A program made the translations under genes and the position numbers. A model generated the notes under the pieces. The model searched no databases and was not told where the DNA came from. It saw only the letters and a list, made by a program, of their open reading frames with translations. A stretch of DNA of 64,000 bases from Blautia sp. Marseille-P3087 (lineage in GTDB: Bacteria; Bacillota; Clostridia; Lachnospirales; Lachnospiraceae). The stretch's first letter is position 1. Each line of letters opens with the position of its first letter. The stretch is from contig NZ_LT635539.1 in NCBI RefSeq assembly GCF_900120195.1, forward strand, positions 1,686,649 through 1,750,648. Reading direction: 5' to 3'. Shown piece after piece: positions 1 through 8,655 of this stretch.

Positions 1-63
1 ATTTCCTATAATTATAAAAACAGTTCCACGACAACATCATTATTCTTTCCCGGGAGGATTTCC

Positions 64-891
64 ATGGATTATTCGCAGTACACACTTGAAAAAACAGGTT
101 ATCTCAAAGAAGAATTCCGTCTGTTCCACATTAATGACCGCACAGACCGGGAATTTTCTTATCATTATCATGACTTTCACAAGATCATCGTCTTTCTTTC
201 CGGAAAAGTCACCTATCACATCGAGGGAAAAGCCTACCATCTCAAACCACGGGATATCCTTCTGGTCAGTCAGGGCGCGATCCACAAACCGGAAATTGAT
301 CCGTCCGTTCCATATGAGCGTTACATTTTCTGGATCCGCGACGACCTTTCCATGCAGGAATTAAATACCTGTTTCCAGAAAGCAACTGACCGCAGTTTTA
401 ACCTCGTCCGCGTAGACTCTGCTGTCCAGGAACATCTCCGTGACCTTCTGCGCGAACTTGAAAATTCCATAAAAAATCAGGACTTTGGTGATGAAATACT
501 CAGCAATGCTCTTTTTACGCAGTTTATGGTTTATGTCAACCGTATTTTTCTGCAGACCAGCGCCATCCCTGACCGCAGATCTTATTCTTCTGATTCTCAG
601 GTTGAACAGCTTCTGAAATATATCAACCGTAATCTGACCGAAGATCTCTCGATTGACCGACTCTCTGAGAAGTTTTTTTTCAGCAAATATCATATGATGC
701 GAAAATTCAAAAACGAGACCGGCTACACCATTCACAATTACATTACAAGCAAGCGTCTCCTTCTTGCACGTTCTCTGATAAATGAAGGGACTCCTGTCAT
801 GAAAGCCGCGCAGATGAGCGGTTTTAACGACTACACGACCTTTGTACGCTCTTACAAAAAACACTTCGGAAATGCCCCTTCTCATGTCTGA
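64..891 (+). CDS. AraC-family transcriptional regulator
   Basis: A 275-aa DNA-binding regulator. Residues about 20-110 form a cupin-like sensing domain (HYHDFHKIIVFLSGKV, with LKPRDILLVSQG). Residues about 180-272 form the paired helix-turn-helix AraC domain (LSIDRLSEKFFFSKYHMMRKF, then the second helix region ending in FVRSYKKHFG). The ATG follows a GGGAGG ribosome binding site by 6 bases. AraC proteins of this size usually sense a sugar or metabolite and activate a nearby operon, but the next gene (a response regulator) has its own promoter, so the target is unknown and may lie left of the window. Confidence 0.9.
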   Translation: MDYSQYTLEKTGYLKEEFRLFHINDRTDREFSYHYHDFHKIIVFLSGKVTYHIEGKAYHLKPRDILLVSQGAIHKPEIDPSVPYERYIFWIRDDLSMQELNTCFQKATDRSFNLVRVDSAVQEHLRDLLRELENSIKNQDFGDEILSNALFTQFMVYVNRIFLQTSAIPDRRSYSSDSQVEQLLKYINRNLTEDLSIDRLSEKFFFSKYHMMRKFKNETGYTIHNYITSKRLLLARSLINEGTPVMKAAQMSGFNDYTTFVRSYKKHFGNAPSHV

Positions 892-931
892 TTCTGTCGA
901 TGTATCTCGAACGATTTACCCGTCTATATAC

Positions 932-960
932 TTGAAGTCTGCCCGTGTCCAGTATATAAT
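932..960 (+). promoter_or_regulatory. SigmaA-type promoter for the LytTR regulator
   Basis: TTGAAG at 932-937 and a perfect TATAAT at 955-960 are separated by 17 bases and lie 41 bases before the response-regulator ATG. It separates the two-gene signalling unit from the AraC gene. Confidence 0.65.
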
Positions 961-1001
961 AAACGCTATTCAAAAAACATGAACATTCATGGAGAAAAAT
1001 T

Positions 1002-1733
1002 ATGATAAGAATTGCAGTTTGCGAAGACGACTATGTCTACACCGAAATAATCCGATCGATTCTGCAGTCATGTGTCACAGTACCTTACGAGGTAAAATTT
1101 TTTTCATCCGGTACTGAATTTTTGAATACGCTTACTGATCACGGCTGCCCTTATACGCTTGCAATTACAGATATCGATCTCGGAGCTCAATCCGTCAACG
1201 GAATTACCGTTGCCAAAAGAATCAATAAGATAAATGGCGATACACAGATTATTTTTGTCAGTCAGTATCTGGAATTTGCTTCTGACGTTTACGAAACTTC
1301 ACACCTCTATTTCGTGAACAAGGAAAAACTCCTTGAATACCTGCCCAAAGCCCTGACTGCCGCCCACGAAAAATATGCGCTTCGTGGAGAACAGTACCTT
1401 TATTTTCAATCTTCCTATAAAGAATATCAGGTTCCGCAAAACGATGTTCTTTATCTGGAACATATTGCCCGACAAACCTGCATTCATACAGCAACTCATG
1501 TTTATTCCGCAAATGAAAAGCTGCAGGATCTTCTGAATCGTATGGGTTCACAGTTCTGCTCCTGTCACAAAAGTTTTGCTGTAAATCTTTACCAGGTCAG
1601 GACACTCCATCATACCTGCATCACCCTGCGAAACGGCGTTTCCGTCCCGGTCAGCCGTTCACGCTATCCTCATGTACGGGATGTTTTTGCCCGCCTTACA
1701 ATGCACAACGGAAAGGAGAATTTCTATGGATAA
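1002..1733 (+). CDS. LytTR-family response regulator
   Basis: A 243-aa two-component response regulator of the AgrA/VirR type. The receiver domain spans about residues 2-120, with the acidic pair E8/D9 and likely phospho-acceptor D57 in ITDIDLG. A LytTR DNA-binding domain follows at about 135-235 (YKEYQVPQNDVLYLEH, later HKSFAVNLYQV and VPVSRSRY). Ribosome binding site GGAGAA precedes the ATG. Its last codons overlap the start of the next gene by 8 bases, so the two are translationally coupled. LytTR regulators normally pair with a GHKL histidine kinase; here the coupled partner keeps only the kinase's DHp-like helices. Confidence 0.9.
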   Translation: MIRIAVCEDDYVYTEIIRSILQSCVTVPYEVKFFSSGTEFLNTLTDHGCPYTLAITDIDLGAQSVNGITVAKRINKINGDTQIIFVSQYLEFASDVYETSHLYFVNKEKLLEYLPKALTAAHEKYALRGEQYLYFQSSYKEYQVPQNDVLYLEHIARQTCIHTATHVYSANEKLQDLLNRMGSQFCSCHKSFAVNLYQVRTLHHTCITLRNGVSVPVSRSRYPHVRDVFARLTMHNGKENFYG

Positions 1734-2142
1734 TCTTAAACAAAATATCCGCAAATGGAACCACGACATTCTGACTCATATGATTGGAATCACTTATCTC
1801 ATGGACATGCAGCGATATCCGGAAGCCGAACGCTACTGCGAGAAAATTCTAAACAGTCTCTCCTCATTTTCAGAGACCTTCCGAACTCGCGCCACATCCC
1901 CTGATCCGGATAGTGTAAGTGAATCCCCTGTTCCAACCGATTATCTTCCTGAGGGATTTATAGAATATCAGGAAAAACTTCCGGCAGAAATAACAGCATT
2001 CCAGACGCTTCTTCAACAAAAAAAATACCCAGAGGCACATTACAAACTTCATCTTCTTACTACAGAATTTGACAACAGGCGGCCTCAGCCCACACCTGCA
2101 GATGATATTATTAAAAATATCGTAGATGAGGTCAGGAACTAG
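1726..2142 (+). CDS. DHp-only, GHKL-kinase-like phosphotransfer protein (hypothetical)
   Basis: A 138-aa protein; the chosen ATG sits 6 bases after AAAGGAGA and overlaps the regulator's stop, while an upstream in-frame start has no ribosome binding site. Residues 10-45 (WNHDILTHMIGITYLM, then RYPEAERYCEKI) match the dimerisation/histidine-phosphotransfer helix of AgrC/GHKL kinases, whose usual form is RHDxxNHLxxLxxLL followed by a tetratricopeptide-like helix; H13-D14 would be the phospho-acceptor pair. No ATPase domain, sensor domain or membrane segment follows; residues 50-138 repeat a similar helical pattern (FQTLLQQKKYPEAHYKLHLL). It may be a Spo0B-like phosphotransferase or a kinase remnant. 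Function is inferred. Confidence 0.6.
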   Translation: MDNLKQNIRKWNHDILTHMIGITYLMDMQRYPEAERYCEKILNSLSSFSETFRTRATSPDPDSVSESPVPTDYLPEGFIEYQEKLPAEITAFQTLLQQKKYPEAHYKLHLLTTEFDNRRPQPTPADDIIKNIVDEVRN

Positions 2143-2191
2143 TATATTTCTGCTATTGAAATAAATTCACAATTATTACATTTCTTCCGGA

Positions 2192-2220
2192 TTGCAGTAT
2201 TGGCAAATAAATGCTATTAT
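2192..2220 (+). promoter_or_regulatory. Probable promoter for the pilin-like gene
   Basis: TTGCAG at 2192-2197 and TATTAT at 2215-2220 with a 17-base spacer, 42 bases before the ATG. The -35 is weak (3 of 6). Confidence 0.4.
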
Positions 2221-2262
2221 AAAATTTACTATTGATTTTTTATGCTTTGAGGTAAATATAAA

Positions 2263-3174
2263 ATGCAAAACCGGAACAAAGGATTTACACTTATAGAACT
2301 TATAGTTGTTGTTTCCATTCTTGCAGTTCTTGTCGGGCTGCTCGCCCCGGCTTATACAAAATATATTGAAAGGAGCCGGGAATCTGTTGATCTTGCAAAT
2401 GTCCGCTCGGCATATGATGAGCTGATGATAGAAGAGGCAACAGAAAATCAGACTACAACAAAAGTTGTACCACTGAAACAGAAAATAGCTGGCTGGCAGT
2501 CTATGAACACAGTATCAATTGGCGGTATTTCTCATACTAACGGTGAAGCGGACACCGAGCACTGGATAGGTGATCCGGTTAAGGGAGGAGTATGTGAAGT
2601 TTCTCTCACTGAAAACGGTGTTTTGTTTAACTGGAAAGGTGGAAGTGAAAACAGTACAAAAAAATATTTCTTTGATATTAACGAAGATCTGGATGAGCCA
2701 ATACGGAAAAGCGGGGTCCTTGAACAATTAATTACAGACAAGAATTACTATTTTGAAATTGACTCTCGTTGTCCAAATTCCTCTATGCTTCCCTCCGTGC
2801 TTTCTAATATTAAAGAAGACAGTTTATTAAAAAATGGTACCTGGGCATATCTGGGAAGCGCCTCTAATAAATCTAAGAGATATTTATTTTGGACTTCCGT
2901 AAATACAGCTACTGTGGGGGCAAATCAAAAAATCCCCGTTATAATGAGTACTGCTGATGGCAGATTTTATGTTTCCGAAACAACAACAGCTGTTCGAAAT
3001 AATAATGGTTACAAATATGTCACCATCGCAGAACATCTTACTGATTCCAAGCATCAGCAGCTTATCAATGATGGTACAAAATATAATACTCTGAAAGACG
3101 CATATGATGCATATGCAAAACTGGTTACTGAAGGTAAATACCAAAATTATAAGGACACACTCCCAAAATCATAA
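2263..3174 (+). CDS. Type IV pilin-like (prepilin) protein
   Basis: A 303-aa protein with a class III (prepilin) signal: a short basic leader (MQNRNKG), predicted cleavage after G7, then FTLIELIVVVSILAVLVGLL with the conserved glutamate at +5. The hydrophobic helix continues to about residue 30. The rest is a soluble, polar domain without recognisable repeats (residues 60-303). Prepilin peptidase would process it and a pilus ATPase would assemble it, but none of the assembly genes (pilB, pilC, pilD, pilT) is in this window, so it is an orphan major or minor pilin-like subunit. The ribosome binding site (TTGAGGTA) is modest. The C-terminal domain is not recognised. Confidence 0.8.
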   Translation: MQNRNKGFTLIELIVVVSILAVLVGLLAPAYTKYIERSRESVDLANVRSAYDELMIEEATENQTTTKVVPLKQKIAGWQSMNTVSIGGISHTNGEADTEHWIGDPVKGGVCEVSLTENGVLFNWKGGSENSTKKYFFDINEDLDEPIRKSGVLEQLITDKNYYFEIDSRCPNSSMLPSVLSNIKEDSLLKNGTWAYLGSASNKSKRYLFWTSVNTATVGANQKIPVIMSTADGRFYVSETTTAVRNNNGYKYVTIAEHLTDSKHQQLINDGTKYNTLKDAYDAYAKLVTEGKYQNYKDTLPKS

Positions 3175-3217
3175 TTAATAAAAGAAGCACGTAAAGCTGC
3201 AAAATAATAAATTTTAT

Positions 3218-3246
3218 TTGACATATCATCTTCTTTTGCTTACTAT
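3218..3246 (+). promoter_or_regulatory. Promoter of the riboswitch-antiporter unit
   Basis: Perfect TTGACA at 3218-3223 and TACTAT at 3241-3246 with a 17-base spacer. The expected start (about 3253) is at the first bases of the riboswitch. Confidence 0.7.
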
Positions 3247-3249
3247 AGT

Positions 3250-3350
3250 ATTAGTGAAAGGGAGTAGTTATCATCCTGCATCCAGGGTGAAACAATGATC
3301 GTCATCACGCCATAAGGCCGGTTATTGTTGTAATCAACGAGACTTTTATC
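3250..3350 (+). ncRNA. yybP-ykoY-type (manganese) riboswitch aptamer
   Basis: The leader carries the family hallmarks in order: AAAGGGAGTAG at about 3257-3267, a distal arm with CGTCATCACGCC at about 3300-3311 and a GGCCGG turn, and the closing strand CAACGAGACTTT at 3336-3347. AAAG near 3257 can pair with CTTT near 3344 to form the closing helix P1. The same GAGAC strand is also the left arm of a terminator, so ligand-stabilised P1 would prevent termination (an ON switch). yybP-ykoY RNAs sense Mn2+ and commonly precede cation exporters, as here. Identification is from remembered consensus, not a covariance search. Confidence 0.75.
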
Positions 3351-3385
3351 AATCATTTTTTGATGTGGTAAAGGTCTCTTTTTTT
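3339..3385 (+). terminator. Riboswitch-controlled intrinsic terminator
   Basis: GAGACTTTTATC (3339-3350) pairs with GGTAAAGGTCTC (3367-3378), extended by ATCA/TGAT, and is followed by seven T residues (3379-3385). Its left arm overlaps the closing strand of the aptamer, giving two mutually exclusive folds. Confidence 0.8.
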
Positions 3386-3418
3386 ATTCCATACCTTTAT
3401 CACAGGAAAGGAGATCAT

Positions 3419-4336
3419 ATGGAATATCTGTTACTGATTATCGGTTTTGTACTATTAATTAAAGGTGCTGACTTCTTTGTGGATGGAAGTTCTTCGCTTG
3501 CCCGATTTCTCAAAATTCCCAGTGTCATCATCGGTCTCACAATTGTTGCCATGGGAACCAGTGCCCCGGAAGCTTCTGTCAGCATCAACGCTGCCCTTGC
3601 CGGAAACAACGATATTGCCGTCAGCAATGTTATCGGCTCAAACATTTTTAACGGTCTTGTTGTTATAGGTATTTGTGCATTTATTTCCACATTTAAAACA
3701 AACAAAGATATTTTAAAACGGGATATGCCTGTAAATATTCTGATCACACTTATTCTCTGTATTATGATTGCTGACGGAAAGCTCAGCAGAATTGAGGGAT
3801 TTCTTCTTTTAGCCGGAATGTTTTTTTATATTCTGAATATGATTCATACCGCATTAAAAAAGAGAAATGAATGTTCCGAGGAACAAACTATTCCTCTTTA
3901 TAAAGCTCTTATTTTTATCATCGGCGGGCTTGCCGCTGTCATTCTGGGAGGTAATCTGGTAGTAAATAATGCAAGCCAAATTGCCGTATCTTTCGGTGTT
4001 AGCCAAAATTTTATCGGCCTCACAATTGTTGCAATCGGTACATCGCTGCCAGAGCTTGTAACCTCCATCGTTGCTACACGAAAAGGGGACAGTGCGCTTG
4101 CTCTGGGAAATGCAATTGGCTCAAACATATTTAATATTCTTTTTATCCTCGGTATATCAGCAGTGATTTCGCCACTCCACATTCTCTCAGAATCTCTTAT
4201 TGACTGTATAATTCTCCTCATCAGCGGAATTCTGTTGTTTATTTTTGCTTTTACTAAAAAATCCATGAGCCGGATAGAAGGTATAATCTGTGTACTGGCT
4301 TATGTCGGATATACAGCATATCTTTTTATCAGATAA
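3419..4336 (+). CDS. Calcium/sodium (cation) antiporter, CaCA/YrbG family
   Basis: A 305-aa integral membrane exchanger with about ten helices arranged as two homologous halves. Each half carries an alpha-repeat signature: VAMGTSAPEASVSI with NVIGSNIFN, and VAIGTSLPELVTSI with NAIGSNIFN. The glutamates of the (A/L)PE motifs are the expected cation ligands. ATG 3419 is preceded by GGAAAGGAG; an upstream in-frame start lies inside the terminator hairpin and is rejected. Control by a yybP-ykoY-type leader suggests the physiological substrate may be Mn2+ (efflux) rather than Ca2+; this is inference from the riboswitch. Confidence 0.88.
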   Translation: MEYLLLIIGFVLLIKGADFFVDGSSSLARFLKIPSVIIGLTIVAMGTSAPEASVSINAALAGNNDIAVSNVIGSNIFNGLVVIGICAFISTFKTNKDILKRDMPVNILITLILCIMIADGKLSRIEGFLLLAGMFFYILNMIHTALKKRNECSEEQTIPLYKALIFIIGGLAAVILGGNLVVNNASQIAVSFGVSQNFIGLTIVAIGTSLPELVTSIVATRKGDSALALGNAIGSNIFNILFILGISAVISPLHILSESLIDCIILLISGILLFIFAFTKKSMSRIEGIICVLAYVGYTAYLFIR

Positions 4337-4449
4337 TATTTTTGTTTCAGTCTCACATACAACAGAAATTTTGGTTACCGTTCACAGTAACAAATTTTGT
4401 AAACTACCACCACATAATTGCAATATTTCAGATAAAATGTCATAATTAT

Positions 4450-4481
4450 GGCATACAGATTTTGCTCTGTATGCCGTTTTT
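4450..4481 (+). terminator. Intrinsic terminator of the antiporter gene
   Basis: Perfect 10-bp stem GGCATACAGA / TCTGTATGCC with a 6-base loop followed by GTTTTT. Confidence 0.85.
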
Positions 4482-4517
4482 ACCCTTTAAATTCTTATAT
4501 AAGGAGGCCTGAATTTC

Positions 4518-5057
4518 ATGGAATTTCAGAAAGTACTTGAAACAAGAAGATCGGTTCGTAAATACGATCCGAATGTATCTGTCACCAGAGAGCAGATGGA
4601 AGAACTGATTCGCGCCGCACAGGAGGCACCATCCTGGAAAAACTCCCAGACCGGTCGTTATTACTGTGTTTTATCCGAAGAGATCGTTAACAAAATCCGC
4701 GAGAATTGTCTTCCGGGTGCAAGAAATGCAGAAAAATCCGAACATGCTGCGCTGATCGTTACCACCTTTGTACATAACCGCGCCGGCTTCCAGACCGACG
4801 GCACACCAGATAACGAACTCGGAAATGGATGGGGATGCTACGATCTCGGACTGCAGAACGCAAACCTGATTCTCAAAGCCACCGACCTCGGGCTTTCCAC
4901 CCTGATCATGGGGCTCCGCGAAGCTGACAAACTACGCGAAATCCTCTCCATCCCTGAAACAGAAACCATCGCAGCCGTTATCGCAGTCGGCAAAGCCGCC
5001 GAAGAACCGACCCGCAAACCACGCAAATCCCTCGGCGAAATCACGAAATTCTTCTAA
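4518..5057 (+). CDS. Nitroreductase-family FMN oxidoreductase
   Basis: A 179-aa member of the NfnB/NfsB-like nitroreductase fold. The N-terminal FMN-phosphate motif is TRRSVRKYDP; APSWKNSQ (about residues 37-44) and the later glycine-rich GWGCYDLGLQNANLIL and STLIMGLREADKLREIL blocks are standard. The length fits the family's short single-domain type. It would use NAD(P)H to reduce a quinone, nitro compound or other small electrophile in the cytoplasm. A good ribosome binding site (AGGAGG) precedes the ATG. It is flanked by terminators and so is monocistronic. A second nitroreductase lies at 21552-22073. The substrate cannot be told. Confidence 0.88.
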   Translation: MEFQKVLETRRSVRKYDPNVSVTREQMEELIRAAQEAPSWKNSQTGRYYCVLSEEIVNKIRENCLPGARNAEKSEHAALIVTTFVHNRAGFQTDGTPDNELGNGWGCYDLGLQNANLILKATDLGLSTLIMGLREADKLREILSIPETETIAAVIAVGKAAEEPTRKPRKSLGEITKFF

Positions 5058-5079
5058 TATTAAAACACCTGCGCAACAT

Positions 5080-5262
5080 ACAGACTCAGCGTGGCTTCCG
5101 TTGTTCTGGCTACACATCCGACAGACTGGCGCGTCGCGCGGTTCACCACCGGCGTAAACTATGGAGGCATTACATAAGAAAATAACTGACAACTCTAAAT
5201 AACCAGCAGCTTTGAACAGGGACAGTCCCGACAGACTCAGCGTGGCTTCCATGGTTCTGACT
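5080..5262 (+). repeat. 32-bp direct repeat pair in the gap after the nitroreductase
   Basis: Copies at 5080-5111 and 5231-5262 match at 29 of 32 bases; the first 20 bases are identical. They lie in a 358-bp gap (5058-5415) in which no credible gene is seen. A CAGGGACAGTCC element (5217-5228) sits just before the second copy. Confidence 0.75.
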
Positions 5263-5271
5263 GCGCTAATT

Positions 5272-5322
5272 TCTGCCACAGAGTGCACTGTCTGAGCGAA
5301 GCGAGTTTGCACGAATGGCAGA
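5272..5322 (+). repeat. Structured interspersed repeat, copy A
   Basis: The arms TCTGCCA (5272-5278) and TGGCAGA (5316-5322), with inner GTGCA/TGCAC, can form a long hairpin. The segment from 5288 onward matches 40563-40611 (CTGTCTGAGCG, AAGCGAGTT, TGGCAGAT and ATAA blocks), so it is one copy of a dispersed element. Confidence 0.6.
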
Positions 5323-5345
5323 TAATAAATGCGCGGGAAGAACAG

Positions 5346-5395
5346 GAAACGCAGCTGGTCTGACGGGGCTGTCCCTGTCTCACAAGCTGCGTTTC
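5346..5395 (+). terminator. Possible terminator between nitroreductase and secA
   Basis: GAAACGCAGCT (5346-5356) pairs perfectly with AGCTGCGTTTC (5385-5395), then TATTTAA. The loop is 28 bases and contains a GGGCTGTCCCTGT element. The T-run is weak, so termination is uncertain. Confidence 0.45.
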
Positions 5396-5415
5396 TATTT
5401 AATACGTTATTTATA

Positions 5416-7992
5416 TCATGCCTTCATCAGTTTACGTCCACAGCACTGTTTGTACTTCTTGCCGCTTCCGCACGGACACGGATCATTCGGATAAACCTTG
5501 TCCTCTTTTCTCTGAACCGGTTTCTTAACCGAAGTATCGTCCTTATTAGTTCCTGTAACCTTCGCTACCTGCTCACGCTCGATCTTCTGCTCTACATGAA
5601 CATGATACAGCATACGAACCGTATCCTCCTGAATAGAGCCGATCATATCATTGAACATCTTGAACGCTCTCGTCTTGTACTCAACAACCGGATCTTTCTG
5701 TCCATATCCGACAAGACCAATACCCTGACGAAGAAGTTCCATATCGTCAATATGATCCATCCACTTGCTGTCGATAGATTTCAGGAGAACTACTCGTTCC
5801 AGCTCACGAAGCTGCTCTGCTTCCGGGAATTCAGCTTCCTTCATCTCATAAAGCTTCACCGCTTCTTCTTTCAGCTGCTGTTTCACCTCATCTTTTTTCT
5901 TACCCTTAATCTTCTCGGTCGTAAGAGGCTCGATCGGGATGATTGAAGTCAGCATAGGATTGAACTCATCCAGATTCCATTCAACAGAATCCACCTCATC
6001 AGAGAAGCACATATCTACTGTGCTGTCTACAATATCTGTGATCATCTTGTAGATGGTATCACGCATGTTCTCTCCATCCAGGACCTGACGACGTTCTTTG
6101 TAGATAATCTCACGCTGGTCATTGTTAACCTGGTCATAATCCAGAAGATTTTTACGAATACCGAAGTTGTTGAACTCGATCTTCTCCTGTGCTTTCTGGA
6201 TTGCATTGGAAAGCATTTTATGCTCGATCTGCTCATTCTCGGCAACACCCAGAGAAGTGAAGACCTTCATAAGTCTCTCAGAACCGAACAGACGCATAAG
6301 GTCGTCCTCCAGAGAGATGTAGAAACGGGATTCACCCGGGTCTCCCTGACGTCCGGAACGTCCACGGAGCTGATTGTCAATACGTCTGGACTCATGACGC
6401 TCTGTACCGATGATCTTCAGACCACCAGCTTCTCTTGCCACATCGTCCAGCTTGATATCAGTACCACGGCCAGCCATGTTGGTTGCGATCGTAACAGCAC
6501 CAGCCTGACCAGCCTGTGCAACGATCTCAGCCTCAAGCTCATGGAATTTCGCATTCAATACATTGTGCTGAATACCCTCACGGCGAAGCATTCTGCTGAG
6601 GAGCTCGGAAGTCTCGATTGTGATCGTACCGACCAGAACCGGCTGCTGTTTCGCATGGGCTTCCTTAACAGCCTCAACAACTGCATTGAATTTTTCTTTC
6701 TTTGTCATGTATACGGCATCTTCGAGGTCTTTACGCTGTACAGGTCTGTTGGTCGGAATCTCTACAACGTCCATTCCGTAGATATCACGGAACTCTTTTT
6801 CCTCGGTAAGAGCTGTACCGGTCATACCGCCCTTCTTGTCATATTTATTGAAGAAGTTCTGGAATGTAATGGTTGCAAGAGTCTTGCTCTCTCTCTTGAC
6901 CTTAACATGCTCTTTGGCTTCGATTGCCTGATGAAGTCCGTCAGAATAACGACGTCCCGGCATGATACGTCCGGTAAATTCATCAACGATCAGAATCTCA
7001 TCATCTTTTACAACATAATCCTGATCTTTGTGCATCAGGTTGTGTGCACGAAGCGCCAGTGTGATGTTGTGCTGGATCTCGAGGTTTTCCGGATCTGCAA
7101 GGTTTTCGATATTAAAGAATTTCTCAACCTTCTTGACACCCTGTTCGGTAAGGTTGACAATCTTGTCTTTCTCATTTACAACAAAATCACCGGTCTCGAC
7201 AACTTCTTCACCCATAATGGCAGCCATCTTTGTCATTTCGTGACTCGCTTCACCACGCTCAAGCTGCTGTGCAAGGATGTCACACACTTCATAGAGCTTT
7301 GTGGACTTACCGCTCTGTCCGGAAATGATCAGAGGTGTACGTGCCTCGTCGATCAGGACGGAGTCGATCTCATCGATGATACAGTAGTGCAAATCTCTCT
7401 GTACAAGCTGTTCTTTATAGATAACCATGTTATCACGAAGGTAATCAAATCCCAGTTCGTTGTTGGTTACGTAAGTAATGTCACATCCGTATGCTTCACG
7501 ACGTTCTTCCGGTTTCATATCGTTGAGTACAACACCAACAGTCAGACCAAGAAATTCATGAACCTTACCCATCCACTCAGCATCTCGTTTTGCCAGGTAG
7601 TCATTGACGGTTACGATGTGAACACCCTTACCTTCCAGCGCATTCAGATATGCCGGAAGTGTGGAAACAAGTGTCTTACCTTCACCTGTCTTCATCTCGG
7701 CGATACGTCCCTGATGAAGGATAATACCACCAATGATCTGTACACGGTAATGCTCCATACCAAGAACTCGCTTCGCGCCTTCACGTACTACAGCGAATGC
7801 TTCCGGAAGAAGATCATCCAGTGTCTCGCCCTCGCCCAGACGTTTCTTGAACTCTCTGGTCTTGTCTCTCAGCTGTTCATCTGTTAATTTCTGCATTTCC
7901 GGACGAAGAGATTCTGTCTTCTCTACAAGCGGCATAATACGCTTTACTTCATGCTCGCTTCGTGTTCCGAATACTTTTTGAAATAAATTCAT
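5416..7992 (-). CDS. secA: Preprotein translocase ATPase SecA
   Basis: An 858-aa motor ATPase that drives unfolded preproteins through SecYEG. Visible motifs are Walker A in [10 protein letters not shown] (about residue 100), the DEAD-like [18 protein letters not shown], helicase motif VI in [15 protein letters not shown], and the C-terminal zinc-binding SEC-C tail [13 protein letters not shown]. The length fits the standard housekeeping SecA of Clostridia, so there is no sign of an accessory SecA2. AGGAG precedes the ATG. It is transcribed alone from a promoter at 8076-8104. It would export the secreted proteins of the neighbouring electron-transfer cluster, though that link is general, not specific. 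Confidence 0.98.
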   Translation of the reverse strand: MNLFQKVFGTRSEHEVKRIMPLVEKTESLRPEMQKLTDEQLRDKTREFKKRLGEGETLDDLLPEAFAVVREGAKRVLGMEHYRVQIIGGIILHQGRIAEMKTGEGKTLVSTLPAYLNALEGKGVHIVTVNDYLAKRDAEWMGKVHEFLGLTVGVVLNDMKPEERREAYGCDITYVTNNELGFDYLRDNMVIYKEQLVQRDLHYCIIDEIDSVLIDEARTPLIISGQSGKSTKLYEVCDILAQQLERGEASHEMTKMAAIMGEEVVETGDFVVNEKDKIVNLTEQGVKKVEKFFNIENLADPENLEIQHNITLALRAHNLMHKDQDYVVKDDEILIVDEFTGRIMPGRRYSDGLHQAIEAKEHVKVKRESKTLATITFQNFFNKYDKKGGMTGTALTEEKEFRDIYGMDVVEIPTNRPVQRKDLEDAVYMTKKEKFNAVVEAVKEAHAKQQPVLVGTITIETSELLSRMLRREGIQHNVLNAKFHELEAEIVAQAGQAGAVTIATNMAGRGTDIKLDDVAREAGGLKIIGTERHESRRIDNQLRGRSGRQGDPGESRFYISLEDDLMRLFGSERLMKVFTSLGVAENEQIEHKMLSNAIQKAQEKIEFNNFGIRKNLLDYDQVNNDQREIIYKERRQVLDGENMRDTIYKMITDIVDSTVDMCFSDEVDSVEWNLDEFNPMLTSIIPIEPLTTEKIKGKKKDEVKQQLKEEAVKLYEMKEAEFPEAEQLRELERVVLLKSIDSKWMDHIDDMELLRQGIGLVGYGQKDPVVEYKTRAFKMFNDMIGSIQEDTVRMLYHVHVEQKIEREQVAKVTGTNKDDTSVKKPVQRKEDKVYPNDPCPCGSGKKYKQCCGRKLMKA

Positions 7993-8075
7993 ATCAAACT
8001 CCTGTTTCTATATTTATTCTGATCACTTTTATATACGAAATCATCCGTATTTACCCTATTTAAGAAATCCCTACT

Positions 8076-8104
8076 ATTTTACCACTTTCCACCGTATAAA
8101 ACAA
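8076..8104 (-). promoter_or_regulatory. Probable secA promoter
   Basis: On the minus strand TTGTTT (8099-8104) and TAAAAT (8076-8081) with a 17-base spacer, 84 bases before the secA ATG. The -10 is good, the -35 weak. Confidence 0.5.
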
Positions 8105-8186
8105 TGAATATTTCTTAAATAAAATGTGTCCACCCCATTACCCGGCATAAAATCTCCGCTCTCTGTTCGTTTCATCTAACTTATCC

Positions 8187-8215
8187 TTGTCAACCCTCAT
8201 TCAATATGCTATGAT
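8187..8215 (+). promoter_or_regulatory. Promoter of the NusG-II/Gx transporter unit
   Basis: TTGTCA (8187-8192) and TATGAT (8210-8215) with a 17-base spacer; each matches consensus at 5 of 6. The -10 overlaps a Fur-like palindrome at 8211-8221. Confidence 0.7.
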
Positions 8216-8221
8216 AATCAT
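8211..8221 (+). promoter_or_regulatory. Fur-like operator core overlapping the -10
   Basis: ATGATAATCAT is a perfect palindrome and equals the central part of the classical 19-bp Fur box. The flanks match poorly, so this is a suggestive partial site. A stronger Fur-like site lies upstream of the other unit of the same cluster (17604-17618). Confidence 0.4.
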
Positions 8222-8283
8222 CGAATCACACGCTGTTTCTTATATAACAGCACTATTTTAACTGAAAGCTGAGGAATTTTTGT

Positions 8284-8655
8284 TTGAAGAAAAAAGAACT
8301 GACTTTCATCATCGGCATCGTTGTTTTTGCCCTGATCCTCTGGGCTGGCATGTACTTTGTCCGACGCGGTCACTATGGGACTGTCCGAATCACGGTAAAC
8401 GGTGAAGAATACGGCACCTACTCCCTTGCAAAGGATCAGGTGATCCGCATCAATGATACCAATGTATGTGAAATAAAAGACGGAGAAATCCACATGACGG
8501 AAGCCAACTGTCCGGATCACCTCTGCATGAAACAAAAAGCTGTCGACAGTACAGGCGGTACAATCGTCTGCCTGCCAAATAAGGTTGTCATAGAAGGCGA
8601 AAAAGGAGACTCCTCCGCTGAAGAAGATACCCCTGAATTTGACACTGTCGTCTGA
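8284..8655 (+). CDS. NusG domain II-containing membrane-anchored protein
   Basis: A 123-aa protein with one N-terminal membrane segment (residues about 6-26) followed by an extracytosolic beta domain of the NusG domain II family (VRITVNGEEYGTYSL, then INDTNVCEIKDGEI, NCPDHLCMKQ and GGTIVCLPNKVVIEG). The CPDHLC motif and a third cysteine (IVCLP) are typical of the family. The start is TTG at 8284, 7 bases after GAGGAA. In gut Firmicutes this family sits beside Rnf-type complexes, ApbE and Gx transporters, and it is unrelated in role to the elongation factor NusG. Its exact job is unknown. Confidence 0.8.
   Translation: MKKKELTFIIGIVVFALILWAGMYFVRRGHYGTVRITVNGEEYGTYSLAKDQVIRINDTNVCEIKDGEIHMTEANCPDHLCMKQKAVDSTGGTIVCLPNKVVIEGEKGDSSAEEDTPEFDTVV

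Noticed and set aside
6220-7887. Long open frame on the + strand opposite secA
   Set aside because: It is the antisense shadow of a conserved gene, has no ribosome binding site and no recognisable domain.
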